Part shown: positions 26,708 to 35,485 of the stretch, in pieces
Numbering within the stretch: the first letter of the stretch is position 1
Layout of the letters: every line of letters begins with the position of its first letter
Position numbers and translations under genes: made by a program
NCBI RefSeq assembly: GCF_039532605.1
Contig: NZ_BAAARY010000001.1
Span: forward strand, 558,001 to 622,000
Origin: Pilimelia columellifera
GTDB lineage: Bacteria; Actinomycetota; Actinomycetes; Mycobacteriales; Micromonosporaceae
Reading direction: 5' to 3'
DNA: 64,000 nt
Notes under the pieces: generated by a model
Database searches by the model: none
What the model was told of the DNA's origin: nothing
The model's input: only the letters and a program-made list of their open reading frames with translations

Positions 26708-27834
26708 GCGCCCGCAAGGCCCGCCGGGGCCTGGCGGCGACGACCGTCGCGGCGCTGGCCGCCGTCGTCGCCGTGGTCGCCGCCGGGTGCGACGACAGCG
26801 CCGCGGCGCCGCCAGCACCCGCGGCGCCGCGGGTCGCGGACCCGTCCGGCCTGGTCACGACGGTGCGGACCGCCGCCGACGGCGTCCGCGTCGCCGACCT
26901 GATCAACCGGCCCCGGGTCGCCGGCGCCTGGCCCAGCGAGGCCGGCGCGTCCGGGGTCAACGGCGACCCTTTGATCGACAAAGCGTCGGTGGAGAACTTC
27001 TGCCGGTGGCGCGGCCGCCGGTGCGCGATCGCGCACGCCTTCACCGACCGGCGCGGCTGGGCCCCGATGACCACCGGCAGCGGCTGGATGTTCCAGGCGT
27101 TCGCCGGCTTCGAGGGCGCGCTGGTGATCTCACAGGGCCTGGTGCCGGAGGGCCGCGCCGACGACCTGGACGACTGCGCCGCCGGCCAGTTTGACCACCT
27201 GTGGCACGGGTTCGGCAAGCTCATGGTCGACCACCGCCGGGCCAGCTCCGTGGTCCGGCTGGGCTGGGAGTTCAACGGCGCGTTCATGCCCTGGCACGGC
27301 GGCGACCCGGCCACCTGGACCGCCTGCTACCGCCGGGCCGCCGGACAGATCCGTGCCGCGAACCCCGAGGTGGTCCTGGACTGGACCATCAACGCCCACA
27401 CCACGCCCCCGAACATCTGCGGCGGTGTCAGCACCGGCTGCTACCCGGGCGACGAATGGGTGGACATCATCGGTATCGACAACTACGACCACTATCCGTC
27501 GTCGGCCGACAGGGCCGAGTTCGACCGGGTGGCCCAGGCGCCCGAGGGCCTGTCCTGGCTGTACCGGTTCGCCGTCCGCCGGGGCAAGCTGTTCTCGGTC
27601 GGCGAGTGGGGCATCGCCCCCGGGTCGGCCGGCAACCCGAGCCGGGAGAACCCGCAGTTCGTCGACTGGATGCACCAGTGGTTCGCCGCCCACTCCGACC
27701 GACTGGCCTACGAGGCGTACTTCCACAGCTGCCACGCCGGGGGCATCCAGTCCACTCTCATCGGACCGGCGTCGGCCGGCTGCCGGCAGAACCCGAACGC
27801 CGCCGCCCGCTACCGGACGCTGTTCGGCCGATGA
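26704..27834 (+). CDS. GH26-like secreted glycoside hydrolase, lipoprotein
   Basis: 376 residues. A Lys/Arg-rich start and hydrophobic signal lead to VAAGC, a likely lipidated Cys. The rest resembles glycoside hydrolase family 26 (beta-mannanase/endoglucanase clan A barrel). Glu189 in LGWEFNG is the likely acid/base and Glu301 in SVGEWGIA the likely nucleophile, with DIIGIDNYDHY between them. It would act outside the cell on a beta-linked polysaccharide. Its presence inside a siderophore operon (4-base overlaps either side) is unusual and links it to the polysaccharide operon convergent with this one. Confidence 0.8.
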   Translation: MSARKARRGLAATTVAALAAVVAVVAAGCDDSAAAPPAPAAPRVADPSGLVTTVRTAADGVRVADLINRPRVAGAWPSEAGASGVNGDPLIDKASVENFCRWRGRRCAIAHAFTDRRGWAPMTTGSGWMFQAFAGFEGALVISQGLVPEGRADDLDDCAAGQFDHLWHGFGKLMVDHRRASSVVRLGWEFNGAFMPWHGGDPATWTACYRRAAGQIRAANPEVVLDWTINAHTTPPNICGGVSTGCYPGDEWVDIIGIDNYDHYPSSADRAEFDRVAQAPEGLSWLYRFAVRRGKLFSVGEWGIAPGSAGNPSRENPQFVDWMHQWFAAHSDRLAYEAYFHSCHAGGIQSTLIGPASAGCRQNPNAAARYRTLFGR

Positions 27835-30437
27835 ACGACCAGACCAGCGCCGTGCCCGCGATCCCCCCGCTGACCGCCGGGCCGTGGGACGGCTCGACCC
27901 TGGACCGGCTGGCCGACATCGCCGCCGCCGCGCCCCACCGCCCGGCCCTGTGCGCCGGCGGCGAGCGCGTCAGCTACGCCGAGCTGCTGCGTCGGGCCGG
28001 GCGGATCGCCGCCACGGTTCCGGCGGCCCCGCCGGGCGAGCCGGTGGCCACGCTCGTCCCGCAGACCGTCGCCGGGCTGGTCGGCATCGTCGGCGCGCTG
28101 ACCACCGGGCGCCCGGTGGCGTTGCTGGACCCGATGCTGCCGGCCGAACGGATCGCGCTCATCGCCGCCCGGGCCGGCGCCAGGACGTGCCTGACCGATC
28201 CGGCGCTGCGGCCGCTGGCCGAGGCGGCCGGGCTCACCGCCGTCCACATCGACCCGGCGGCGGGCGGGCCCACCGCCGGCGAAGCAGGCCGGACGGTCCC
28301 GTCTCCGCCCGCGGCAGCGCCGACCGACCCGGCGTTCATCGTCTTCACCTCCGGGTCCACCGGGCGACCCAAAGGCGTCTCCGTCAGCCACGCCATGCTC
28401 GCCAATGAGGCGTACGGGGGCCGTGAGCGGCTCGGCGTCGGCCCGGCCGACCGGGTGGCGCTGGTGCTGCCGGTGGCGTTCATGGCCGGGCTCACCGTGC
28501 TGGCGTTCGGCCTGCTCAACGGGGCCACGGTCTGCCCGCACGACCCGCGCGACGGCGGCGTCCGGACGCTGCCGGACTGGTTGGACGCCGCCGCGCCCAC
28601 CACGGTCCACTGCACGCCGTCGCTGCTGCGCTCGCTGTTGGCGGTGCTGGACCAGGGGCGACGGTTCCCTTCGGTGCGGCTGGTCACCACCTGCGGGGAG
28701 GCGGTGCACGCCCGGGACGTGGCGGCGCTGCGCCCCCACCTCGGCGACACCGCCACTTTCACGAGCTGGTCCGGCTCGTCGGAGATCGGACACCTGGCGT
28801 TCCTGCCGATCCCGGCCGGCGCCGCCATGCCGGACGGGATCGTGCCGGTCGGCCGGCCGGCCCCGGGCAAGGAGGTGACAGTCGTCGGCGACGATGGCGC
28901 TGTCCTGCCGGCGGGGGCGACCGGCGAGGTCGTCGTCACCTCCGCTTACCTGTCCGGCGGCTACTGGGGCGACCCGGAGCTGACCGCGGCCCGGTTCCGG
29001 CGGCTGCCGGACGGCCGGACCGTGTACCGCACCGGCGACCTCGGCCGCTTCGACGCCGACGGGACGCTGCGGCTGCTCGGCCGGCTCGACTCCGCGGTGA
29101 AGATCCGCGGCTATCTCGTGGAGCCGGCCGAGGTCGAGGCCGCGCTCCTGGCCTGCCCCCAGGTGTCCGAGGCGGCCGTGGTCCCGGTGCGGCGACCGGA
29201 CGCCCCGGTGGCGCTGGCCGGCTACGTGTCGGTGCGTCCGGGCGCCGCCACCCCGGCGCCGGCGACGCTGCGCCGTCAGCTCGCCGAGCGGCTGCCCAGC
29301 TGGATGACGCCGGCCACGATCACCGTGCTGGCCGCCCTGCCCCGCAACGAGCGCGGCAAACTGGACCGGGCGGCGCTGCCGCCGGCCACCCCGCCAGCCG
29401 ACGGTCCGGCCCCGCGCGACTCGTGGGAAGCGCTCACCGCGGACCTCTGGGCGCAGGTGCTGGAGTTGGACCGGGCGCCCGTCGACGCCGACTTCCTCGA
29501 CCTCGGCGGCGACTCGCTGACCGCCGAGGAGCTGCTGGCGGCGGCCCAGCAACGGTTCGGGGTGGCGTTGGACGCCGCTGACCTGGCCGCCGCGCCGACC
29601 GTCGCGGGGTTCGCCGCCCGGCTCGCCGCCGGCGCCCGCCGCCGGGCCACCCACCCGACGATGACGACCCTGCGTGAGGGCGAGGGCCCGGCGGTGTGGT
29701 GCTTCGCCGGGGCGGGGGGTCTCGGCTTCGGGTTCCTGCCGCTGGCCCGACGCCTCGGCGACCAGCCGGTGGTCGCGTTCCACGCGCACGGCCTGGAACG
29801 GCGCGGCCGTCCCGACTGGACGGTGGCGGCCGCCGCCCGCCGGCACGTGCGCGACCTGCTGCGCCGCCAACCCGACGGACCCTACGTCCTGGTCGGACAC
29901 TCGCTCGGTGGGCTGATCGCGCTGGCGGCGGCCCAGCTGCTGCGGGCCAGCGGCAGCCAGGTGGCTCTGGTGGCGCTGCTCGACACGTACCTGCCCGACC
30001 AGGCAGGCACGATGGCCTACCAGGGACCGTCCGCCGCCGACCCCGCCCCCGCCGCCGGTGCCCGTCGGGTCGGGCGCTGGACCGGCGCCGTCCGGGCGCT
30101 GCTGGGCGACGACCGGCGGCTGTGGTCGCACCGCCTGCGGCTGCCGCTGGCCGGCGTGGCGCAGTTCGACGGCATCACCCAGTACGGAGTCTTCTTCCAA
30201 CAGGGTCACCTGCTCACGCGGCTGCACCGCCCTCGGCCGTGGGACGGGCCGGCGCTGCTGCTGCTGGCCGGCGACAACCCCGCCAACCAGGACCGTTGGT
30301 CGACCGTCCTCACCGGCCCCACCGAGCTGCGGCGCCTGGACTGCGACCACCCGTCGATCCTGCGTGAGCCGCACGTCGCCCTGGTCGCCGAGGCGATCGC
30401 CGGGCGGCTGGGCGCCGCTGCCGGGGCGGCCCGGTGA
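27831..30437 (+). CDS. A-T-TE synthetase (adenylation-carrier-thioesterase), no condensation domain
   Basis: 868 residues in three domains. Adenylation (about 10-520): VFTSGSTGRPKG, TSWSGSSEIGH in place of YGPTE, YRTGDLGR, and NERGKLDR with the catalytic Lys. Carrier: DLGGDSL, Ser near 562. Thioesterase: GHSLGG, Ser near 691. Aligning around GLLNGATV, the position usually held by Asp235 is Met, so an alpha-amino-acid substrate is unlikely; an aryl or other carboxylic acid is more plausible. There is no condensation domain. It sits directly before a chorismate lyase and a PobA-like hydroxylase, so 4-hydroxybenzoate or 3,4-dihydroxybenzoate is a candidate substrate (inference). Confidence 0.85.
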   Translation: MNDQTSAVPAIPPLTAGPWDGSTLDRLADIAAAAPHRPALCAGGERVSYAELLRRAGRIAATVPAAPPGEPVATLVPQTVAGLVGIVGALTTGRPVALLDPMLPAERIALIAARAGARTCLTDPALRPLAEAAGLTAVHIDPAAGGPTAGEAGRTVPSPPAAAPTDPAFIVFTSGSTGRPKGVSVSHAMLANEAYGGRERLGVGPADRVALVLPVAFMAGLTVLAFGLLNGATVCPHDPRDGGVRTLPDWLDAAAPTTVHCTPSLLRSLLAVLDQGRRFPSVRLVTTCGEAVHARDVAALRPHLGDTATFTSWSGSSEIGHLAFLPIPAGAAMPDGIVPVGRPAPGKEVTVVGDDGAVLPAGATGEVVVTSAYLSGGYWGDPELTAARFRRLPDGRTVYRTGDLGRFDADGTLRLLGRLDSAVKIRGYLVEPAEVEAALLACPQVSEAAVVPVRRPDAPVALAGYVSVRPGAATPAPATLRRQLAERLPSWMTPATITVLAALPRNERGKLDRAALPPATPPADGPAPRDSWEALTADLWAQVLELDRAPVDADFLDLGGDSLTAEELLAAAQQRFGVALDAADLAAAPTVAGFAARLAAGARRRATHPTMTTLREGEGPAVWCFAGAGGLGFGFLPLARRLGDQPVVAFHAHGLERRGRPDWTVAAAARRHVRDLLRRQPDGPYVLVGHSLGGLIALAAAQLLRASGSQVALVALLDTYLPDQAGTMAYQGPSAADPAPAAGARRVGRWTGAVRALLGDDRRLWSHRLRLPLAGVAQFDGITQYGVFFQQGHLLTRLHRPRPWDGPALLLLAGDNPANQDRWSTVLTGPTELRRLDCDHPSILREPHVALVAEAIAGRLGAAAGAAR

Positions 30438-31090
30438 CCGCCGTCCGGACGCGTTGGCTCCGTGGGCGTCGCCGGCTCGGCTGTCCTGCTGGACCGCTGG
30501 TGGGGGAGCCGCTCGGGCGGCTGGTCCAGCTGGTCCTGCGCGGCGACGGGCTGACCACCACCGCGCTGGAGATCCTCACCGGTCAGCCGGTCCAGGTGGT
30601 GGTCCGGCAGCACTGCCGGCAACCGCTGCCGTCCGCGGGGGCCGCTGACGCCCCCGGGTACACCGGGGTGCTCGGCGTCGACGCCGGGGACGAGGCGGCC
30701 GCGCTGGAGCTGACCGCGGGCGACGACGTGCTCGTCCGCGAGGTCCTGCTCATCGGCGCCGACGGCCTGCGTTACGGCGCCGCCCGACTGGTGGCCGCCG
30801 CCGGCCGGCTGCCGACGCCACTGGCCCACCGGCTGGCCACCACCGACGAGCCGATCGGCAGGCTGTTGGCGGCAGCTGGCGTGCCGGTGGTCCGGCAGCT
30901 GCGGGACTGGGGTCTGCGTCGGGCCGGCGACCGGGCCCCGCTGCTGGTCGGCGACCTTCTCCCGGACGCGCGGGTGCCGGCGCGCACCTACCTCATGCGC
31001 CTGCGTGACGGCGCCCCGCTCGCGCTCATCACCGAGTGGTTCGCCCCGACGGTGTTCGCCGCAGACCATCCGACCGGCGGCGCCCGGTGA
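30434..31090 (+). CDS. Chorismate pyruvate-lyase family protein (DUF98)
   Basis: 218 residues resembling the DUF98/chorismate lyase family, which includes mycobacterial Rv2949c, making 4-hydroxybenzoate from chorismate. Seen are the LRGDGLTTTALEILTGQPV start, EVLLIGADGLRYGAARLV, the TTDEPIGRLL motif and the terminal RTYLMRLRDGAPLALITEWF. About 25 Arg/Gly-rich residues precede the fold; GTG 30434 overlaps the upstream stop, so they are probably translated. It is followed by a 4-hydroxybenzoate 3-hydroxylase, which supports the assignment. Confidence 0.8.
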   Translation: MTAVRTRWLRGRRRLGCPAGPLVGEPLGRLVQLVLRGDGLTTTALEILTGQPVQVVVRQHCRQPLPSAGAADAPGYTGVLGVDAGDEAAALELTAGDDVLVREVLLIGADGLRYGAARLVAAAGRLPTPLAHRLATTDEPIGRLLAAAGVPVVRQLRDWGLRRAGDRAPLLVGDLLPDARVPARTYLMRLRDGAPLALITEWFAPTVFAADHPTGGAR

Positions 31091-32271
31091 CCCGGACGCA
31101 GGTCGCGATCGTCGGCGCCGGCCCGGCCGGGCTGACCCTGGCGCACCTGCTGCGCCGCCAGGGCGTCGAGGCCGTGGTGCTGGAACGCCGGACCCGCGCG
31201 CACGTGGAGTCCCGGCTGCGGGCCGGCGTCCTGGAGCAGCCGACGGTCGACCTGCTGCGCGAGCTGGGTCTGGCCGCCCGCCTTGATGCTGAGGCGATGA
31301 CCCACCGCGGGGTGCGCCTCCGGTTCGCCGGGGCCACCCACCGGCTGGACCTGTCCGGTCTGACCGGCGGGCGGGCGATCACGATCTACGGCCAGCACGA
31401 GCTGGTCAAGGACCTCATCGCCGCCCGGCTCGCCGACGGCGACCCGATCCTGTTCGAGGTCGACGAGGTGGAGCTGTCCGGTCTGGACGCCGATCCCGTG
31501 GTGAGGTACCTGCGCCACGGACGCCGCCGCGAGCTGCGCTGCTCCATCGTCGCCGGCGCCGACGGCTTCCGCGGGGTCACCCGCGGCTACCTGCCGGGGA
31601 CGGTGTTCGAGCAACTCCAGCCGTTCGCCTGGCTGGGCATCCTGGCCCGGACCGCGCCGTCGTCCGACGAGCTGGTCTACGCCGCGCACGAGGACGGTTT
31701 CGCCCTGCACAGCATGCGCGGCCCGGCGCTGACCCGCCAGTACGTGCAGGTCCCGCCGGACGTCGACGTCGCGGCCTGGCCGGCCGAGCGGATCTGGCAG
31801 ACCCTGCGCCGCCGGCTCGGCCACGGCGACGGCCTCGACCTGCCCGTCGGCCCGATCCTGGACGTGACCGTGGCGGCGATGCGGGCGGTGGTGACCGAGC
31901 CGATGCGGCACGGCCGGCTGTTCCTGCTCGGCGACGCCGCGCACATCGTCCCGGCCACCGGCGCCAAGGGGCTGAACCTGGCCGTCGCTGACGCGGCCGC
32001 TCTCTCCTACGCGATCGGCGCCTGGGCGGGCGGGGCGCCGGCGGAGCTGGACCGCTACAGCAGCCGCTGCCTGGACCGGGTGTGGCGCACTCAGCGTTTC
32101 TCGGTCTGGCTCAGCCAGCTCACCCACCGTCTGCCCGGCGAGGACGCCGTCGACCGGCGGCTCCGCGAGACTGCCCTGTCCGAGCTGGTCAGCTGCCCGC
32201 ACACCGGCGCTGCGTTCGCTGAGCGTTACGTCGGCCAGCCCCTGCCGACCCCGTGGTGGTGGAACGGGTGA
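31087..32271 (+). CDS. pobA: 4-hydroxybenzoate 3-monooxygenase (PobA-like)
   Basis: 394-residue flavoprotein of group A. FAD motifs: VGAGPAGLTLAHLL, and LLGDAAHIVPATGAKGLNLAVAD. PobA-specific stretches include RAGVLEQPTVDLL, LTGGRAITIYGQHELVKDLI, the DGF-type ADGFRGVTR and FALHSMR. It converts 4-hydroxybenzoate to 3,4-dihydroxybenzoate (protocatechuate) with NADPH and oxygen. No protocatechuate ring-cleavage gene is nearby, so the product is probably a building block. The start is GTG 31087, overlapping the chorismate lyase stop. Confidence 0.88.
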   Translation: MTRTQVAIVGAGPAGLTLAHLLRRQGVEAVVLERRTRAHVESRLRAGVLEQPTVDLLRELGLAARLDAEAMTHRGVRLRFAGATHRLDLSGLTGGRAITIYGQHELVKDLIAARLADGDPILFEVDEVELSGLDADPVVRYLRHGRRRELRCSIVAGADGFRGVTRGYLPGTVFEQLQPFAWLGILARTAPSSDELVYAAHEDGFALHSMRGPALTRQYVQVPPDVDVAAWPAERIWQTLRRRLGHGDGLDLPVGPILDVTVAAMRAVVTEPMRHGRLFLLGDAAHIVPATGAKGLNLAVADAAALSYAIGAWAGGAPAELDRYSSRCLDRVWRTQRFSVWLSQLTHRLPGEDAVDRRLRETALSELVSCPHTGAAFAERYVGQPLPTPWWWNG

Positions 32272-33251
32272 GCGTCCCTCGGCTGTCGGTGGTCATCCCC
32301 AGCTACGGGCGCCCGGGACTGCTGGCCCGGGTCGTCCCGGCGTACCTTTCGCAGCGGCCGGACGAGGTGGTCGTCGTGCTCGACGGGCCGCAGCCGCAGG
32401 CGCGGGCGGTCCTCGACGCGCTGACCGACGCCCGGCTCCGGGTGCTGGAGCTGCCGACCAACCGGGGAGCGGCCGCCGCCCGGGCCGCCGGAGCGCGGGC
32501 GGCCATCGGCGACCTGGTGCTGATCAGCGACGACGACATCCTGCCGGGGCCCGGGATGCTGGACCGGCACCGCGCCTTCCACCGCCGGGTCCGGCACGGG
32601 GTGCTGGCCGGGTACCTGCCGGTGGAGCTGGGCGCGCGCGGTCCCGGCCAGGTGGCCGCCCGGCTGTACGCCGCGGACTACGAGCGGGCCGCCCGCTGTT
32701 GGCGGCGGCGGCCCGAACAGGTGCTCGACGGGTTGTGGGGCGGCAACGTCAGCCTGCCGCGGTCGCTGTACCTGGCCGCCAGCGCCGACCCGGACGGGCC
32801 GGCCGGCTACTTCGAGGACATGGAGTTGGGCCTACGGCTGCGCGCGCTGGGGGCGACCGGCCACTTCGACCCGGACGCCGTCGGCGCCCACCTGTACCGC
32901 AAGTCGTCCCGGGATCTGGTCGCCGACGCGGCTGCCCGGGGCGCGGCCGCCCGGTTGATGCGTCACCGGTGGCAGGGTCAGGTGGGTCTGCTGCACGCCG
33001 CTGACGAGCCCGCCTGGGTGCGGGCGCTGCGTCGCGCGGTGGCCGTGGCCAGCCAGGTCCCCGGGATGGTCCCGGCGGTGGTGTGGCCGCTGCGGGCGGC
33101 GTTGGCCGGCTGCGGGCGGCTGCGCCGTTGGCGGGCCGAGGAGCTGACCGGTCGCCTGCTGCGCGGGGTGGTGGAGACCCACGCCTATGCCAGGGCGGGA
33201 CGGGCGGCGGGGTCAGCCGGTCGGCCGGTCGAGCAGCCGGGACGCCCATGA
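32268..33251 (+). CDS. Glycosyltransferase family 2
   Basis: 327-residue GT-A-fold glycosyltransferase. LSVVIPSYGRP opens the nucleotide-binding fold, SDDDI is the metal-binding acidic motif, and FEDMELGLRLRALG supplies the ED acceptor motif. No membrane anchor is evident. GTG 32268 is the GTGA overlap with pobA; the frame is open 15 bases more. It is the last gene of the rightward operon, and its 3' end overlaps the convergent glycosyltransferase by 39 bases. Confidence 0.85.
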   Translation: MSVPRLSVVIPSYGRPGLLARVVPAYLSQRPDEVVVVLDGPQPQARAVLDALTDARLRVLELPTNRGAAAARAAGARAAIGDLVLISDDDILPGPGMLDRHRAFHRRVRHGVLAGYLPVELGARGPGQVAARLYAADYERAARCWRRRPEQVLDGLWGGNVSLPRSLYLAASADPDGPAGYFEDMELGLRLRALGATGHFDPDAVGAHLYRKSSRDLVADAAARGAAARLMRHRWQGQVGLLHAADEPAWVRALRRAVAVASQVPGMVPAVVWPLRAALAGCGRLRRWRAEELTGRLLRGVVETHAYARAGRAAGSAGRPVEQPGRP

Positions 33252-34148
33252 GCCGAGCCGCCACCGCACCGGCGCCGGCAGCACGAGCAGGAGCGCGAAG
33301 GTCGACAGCGCGGGCAGACCGGGCCGCCCGCGGAGCACCGCGTCGCGGGCGATCCGTAGCGCCGGGCCGAGCTGGCCGTCAGCGACCGCCATCGGACCGC
33401 TGACGGTCAGCAGGAAGTCGCCCAGGGTGCGTCGGTCCAGGCCGGCGGCGTGGGCGAACGCGACGCTGCGCCGCCATCCGTCGGCGGGCGAGCCCGCGGA
33501 CGTCCCGGGCGGGTTGACCCGGTACCGCACCAGCGGCGCCTCGACGATGACGACGCCGGCGTCGGGGCGCCTGTCCACCCGCAGCAGCCACTCCCAGTCC
33601 TCGTGCAGGGCCAGATCCTCGCGCAGCGGCTCGGCCAGTAGCAGCTCCCGGTCACACAGGATGGTGGAGGAGCCGCCGAGGCCGGTGCGCTGGCGCAGCG
33701 AGCACCGTCGGAACAGCCGGTGCGGCAGCGGAGCGCCGGCCGGTAGCCCGCCGCCGGGGACCGGCTCGAACAGGGTCCGCCCGGCGGCGTCGACGTCCCG
33801 GCACAGGCTGATCACGGCCGGCCGGCGAGTGGGCGCCGCCTGGTAGGCGGCCACCTGTTGGGACAGTTTCGACGGGAGCCACTCGTCGTCGTCGTCGCAG
33901 AAGGCGACGAGGTCCCCGACCGCGGCCCGGGCGCCGGTCATCCGCATCGCGGCCGGGCCGGCGCCGTGACCGGGCAGCGCCCGCGCCCGCGGATCGGCGA
34001 ACGTCGGCGGCGGGCCGTCGCCGTCCACCACGACCAGCACCTCCACCGGCGGACGGGACTGCGCCAGGGCGGCTGCCACCGCCCGTCCCAGGGTGTCGCG
34101 GCCGACCGTGGGGATGACGACGCTGACGGTGGGAGCGGCGGCGGTCAT
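33213..34148 (-). CDS. Glycosyltransferase family 2
   Basis: 311-residue family 2 glycosyltransferase. VSVVIPTVGRDTL opens the fold, AFCDDDDEWLPSK is the DXD region, GLGGSSTILCDRELL and LHEDWEWLLRV give the acceptor site. ATG 34148 overlaps the flippase stop by 4 bases; the longer open frame to 35000 is a shadow of the flippase gene. It is the last gene of the leftward polysaccharide operon. Confidence 0.85.
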   Translation of the reverse strand: MTAAAPTVSVVIPTVGRDTLGRAVAAALAQSRPPVEVLVVVDGDGPPPTFADPRARALPGHGAGPAAMRMTGARAAVGDLVAFCDDDDEWLPSKLSQQVAAYQAAPTRRPAVISLCRDVDAAGRTLFEPVPGGGLPAGAPLPHRLFRRCSLRQRTGLGGSSTILCDRELLLAEPLREDLALHEDWEWLLRVDRRPDAGVVIVEAPLVRYRVNPPGTSAGSPADGWRRSVAFAHAAGLDRRTLGDFLLTVSGPMAVADGQLGPALRIARDAVLRGRPGLPALSTFALLLVLPAPVRWRLGSWASRLLDRPTG

Positions 34149-35485
34149 GCCGGTTCCCGGGCGGCGCGGCGCTGCCCCGGCGGTCGCCACCGCGGCCCGG
34201 GCGGCCAACGCCGCAGCCCGGCCGCCCCGGCCACCATCGGCCACATCAACACCGCCTGCGCGCACACAGCGACCATCATGCCCGCGGCGACCCCGGTGAC
34301 CCCGTGTCGGGCGCCGTACCACCCGGCGGCGATCTCCACGGCGGACGAGCCGACCGTGGCGGCGCCGGCCAGTCCGAGCCGGCCGCGGACCCGGCAGACG
34401 GAGATGAACAGCGCCTTGATCCCCGCCGGCAGGGTCATCGCGGCCATGAGGACCAGCGCCGCCCAGGCGTGCGGGTACGCCGGCCCCAGCAGGCCGAGCA
34501 CCCACCGGCCGAGGACGGCCGCGCCGACCACGCCGGCCACGGTCACCGCCGCCGTCACCGCCAGCGACAGCCGTAGGTCCCGGCGCAGCCGGTCCTGTTC
34601 CCGGGCGGAGACGGCGAACAGCGCGGTGGACAGGTGCGTGGTGATCGCCCAGCCGAACGAGGCGATCTGCATGGCCAGGTAGAAGCCGGCGTTGCGGGCG
34701 TTGCCCAGCAGACTCGCCACCAGCATCGGCAGGACCAGCGACGGCACGTGCGCGGAGACGTTGATGATGTGGTGGCCGAACGCCTGCCCGCCCAGACCCC
34801 GCAGCGCCACCGGCCCGGCCGGCCTCCGCAGCCAGCGCCGTCGCGCCGGGGTGCGGGCCAACACGACGAGCACGGAGGCGACCGAGCCCGCCACCCAGCA
34901 GCCGAACACCGCCGTGGCGGACAGGTTCCCCAGCGCCGCCACCGGCAGCAGCAGGGCCAGCTTGCCGGCGGCGAAGGCCGCGTTGCGCAGCAGCTGCCAC
35001 CCGGGGCGGCCGGCGCCGACCAGCGCGAGGTCAAGCACGTTGGTGGCGGCCTGCGCGGCGCAGCCGACGGCGAACAGGGCCACCCCGGCGGCGCTGGTGT
35101 AGAGGGCCGACCCACCGGCCGCCGGCGCCCAGCCGCCGGCCGACAGCCACCCGTACCCGCCCGCGCCGAGGCCGCCGACCAGGAGTCCGGCCCCGGCGCT
35201 GACCAGCAGCGCGGCGCTGACCAGCCGGAACCGCGCGGCGCGGTCGCGCCCCAGCTCGCTGATGAGCAGGCTGCCCAGGCCGAGGGTGCAGGCCGACCCG
35301 ATCAGCTGCATGGCCGCGATCGCGGCGGCGGCGGCGCCGACCTGGGCGGGGATGGCCAGCCGCGCCGACAGGGCCCAGAACGCGAACCCCAGCGCGGCGG
35401 TGACCACGGTGGACCCGTAGAGGGCGGCCGCTCCGCGCAGCACCTGGCTGGACCGGGCGGCGAGTCCGGCCGCCGCCGCGCTCAC
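34145..35485 (-). CDS. Polysaccharide flippase (Wzx/MATE-like membrane protein)
   Basis: 446-residue polytopic protein with about 12-14 hydrophobic segments and the layout of Wzx/MviN-type oligosaccharide flippases: two helix bundles, with a long basic loop near the middle (ARTPARRRWLRRPAG). It would translocate lipid-linked glycan repeats across the membrane. GTG 35485 overlaps the previous stop. Family assignment is by topology and neighbours rather than a sharp motif. Confidence 0.75.
   Translation of the reverse strand: MSAAAAGLAARSSQVLRGAAALYGSTVVTAALGFAFWALSARLAIPAQVGAAAAAIAAMQLIGSACTLGLGSLLISELGRDRAARFRLVSAALLVSAGAGLLVGGLGAGGYGWLSAGGWAPAAGGSALYTSAAGVALFAVGCAAQAATNVLDLALVGAGRPGWQLLRNAAFAAGKLALLLPVAALGNLSATAVFGCWVAGSVASVLVVLARTPARRRWLRRPAGPVALRGLGGQAFGHHIINVSAHVPSLVLPMLVASLLGNARNAGFYLAMQIASFGWAITTHLSTALFAVSAREQDRLRRDLRLSLAVTAAVTVAGVVGAAVLGRWVLGLLGPAYPHAWAALVLMAAMTLPAGIKALFISVCRVRGRLGLAGAATVGSSAVEIAAGWYGARHGVTGVAAGMMVAVCAQAVLMWPMVAGAAGLRRWPPGPRWRPPGQRRAAREPA

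Noticed and set aside
27201..27830. In-frame extension of the A-T-TE frame upstream of 27831
   Set aside because: Overlaps the GH26-like gene completely; ATG 27831 in the stop-start overlap is the natural start.
27810..30374. 854-codon open frame on the minus strand
   Set aside because: Fully antisense to the A-T-TE gene; Gly/Arg/Gln/His-rich composition typical of GC-rich shadow frames, no domain.
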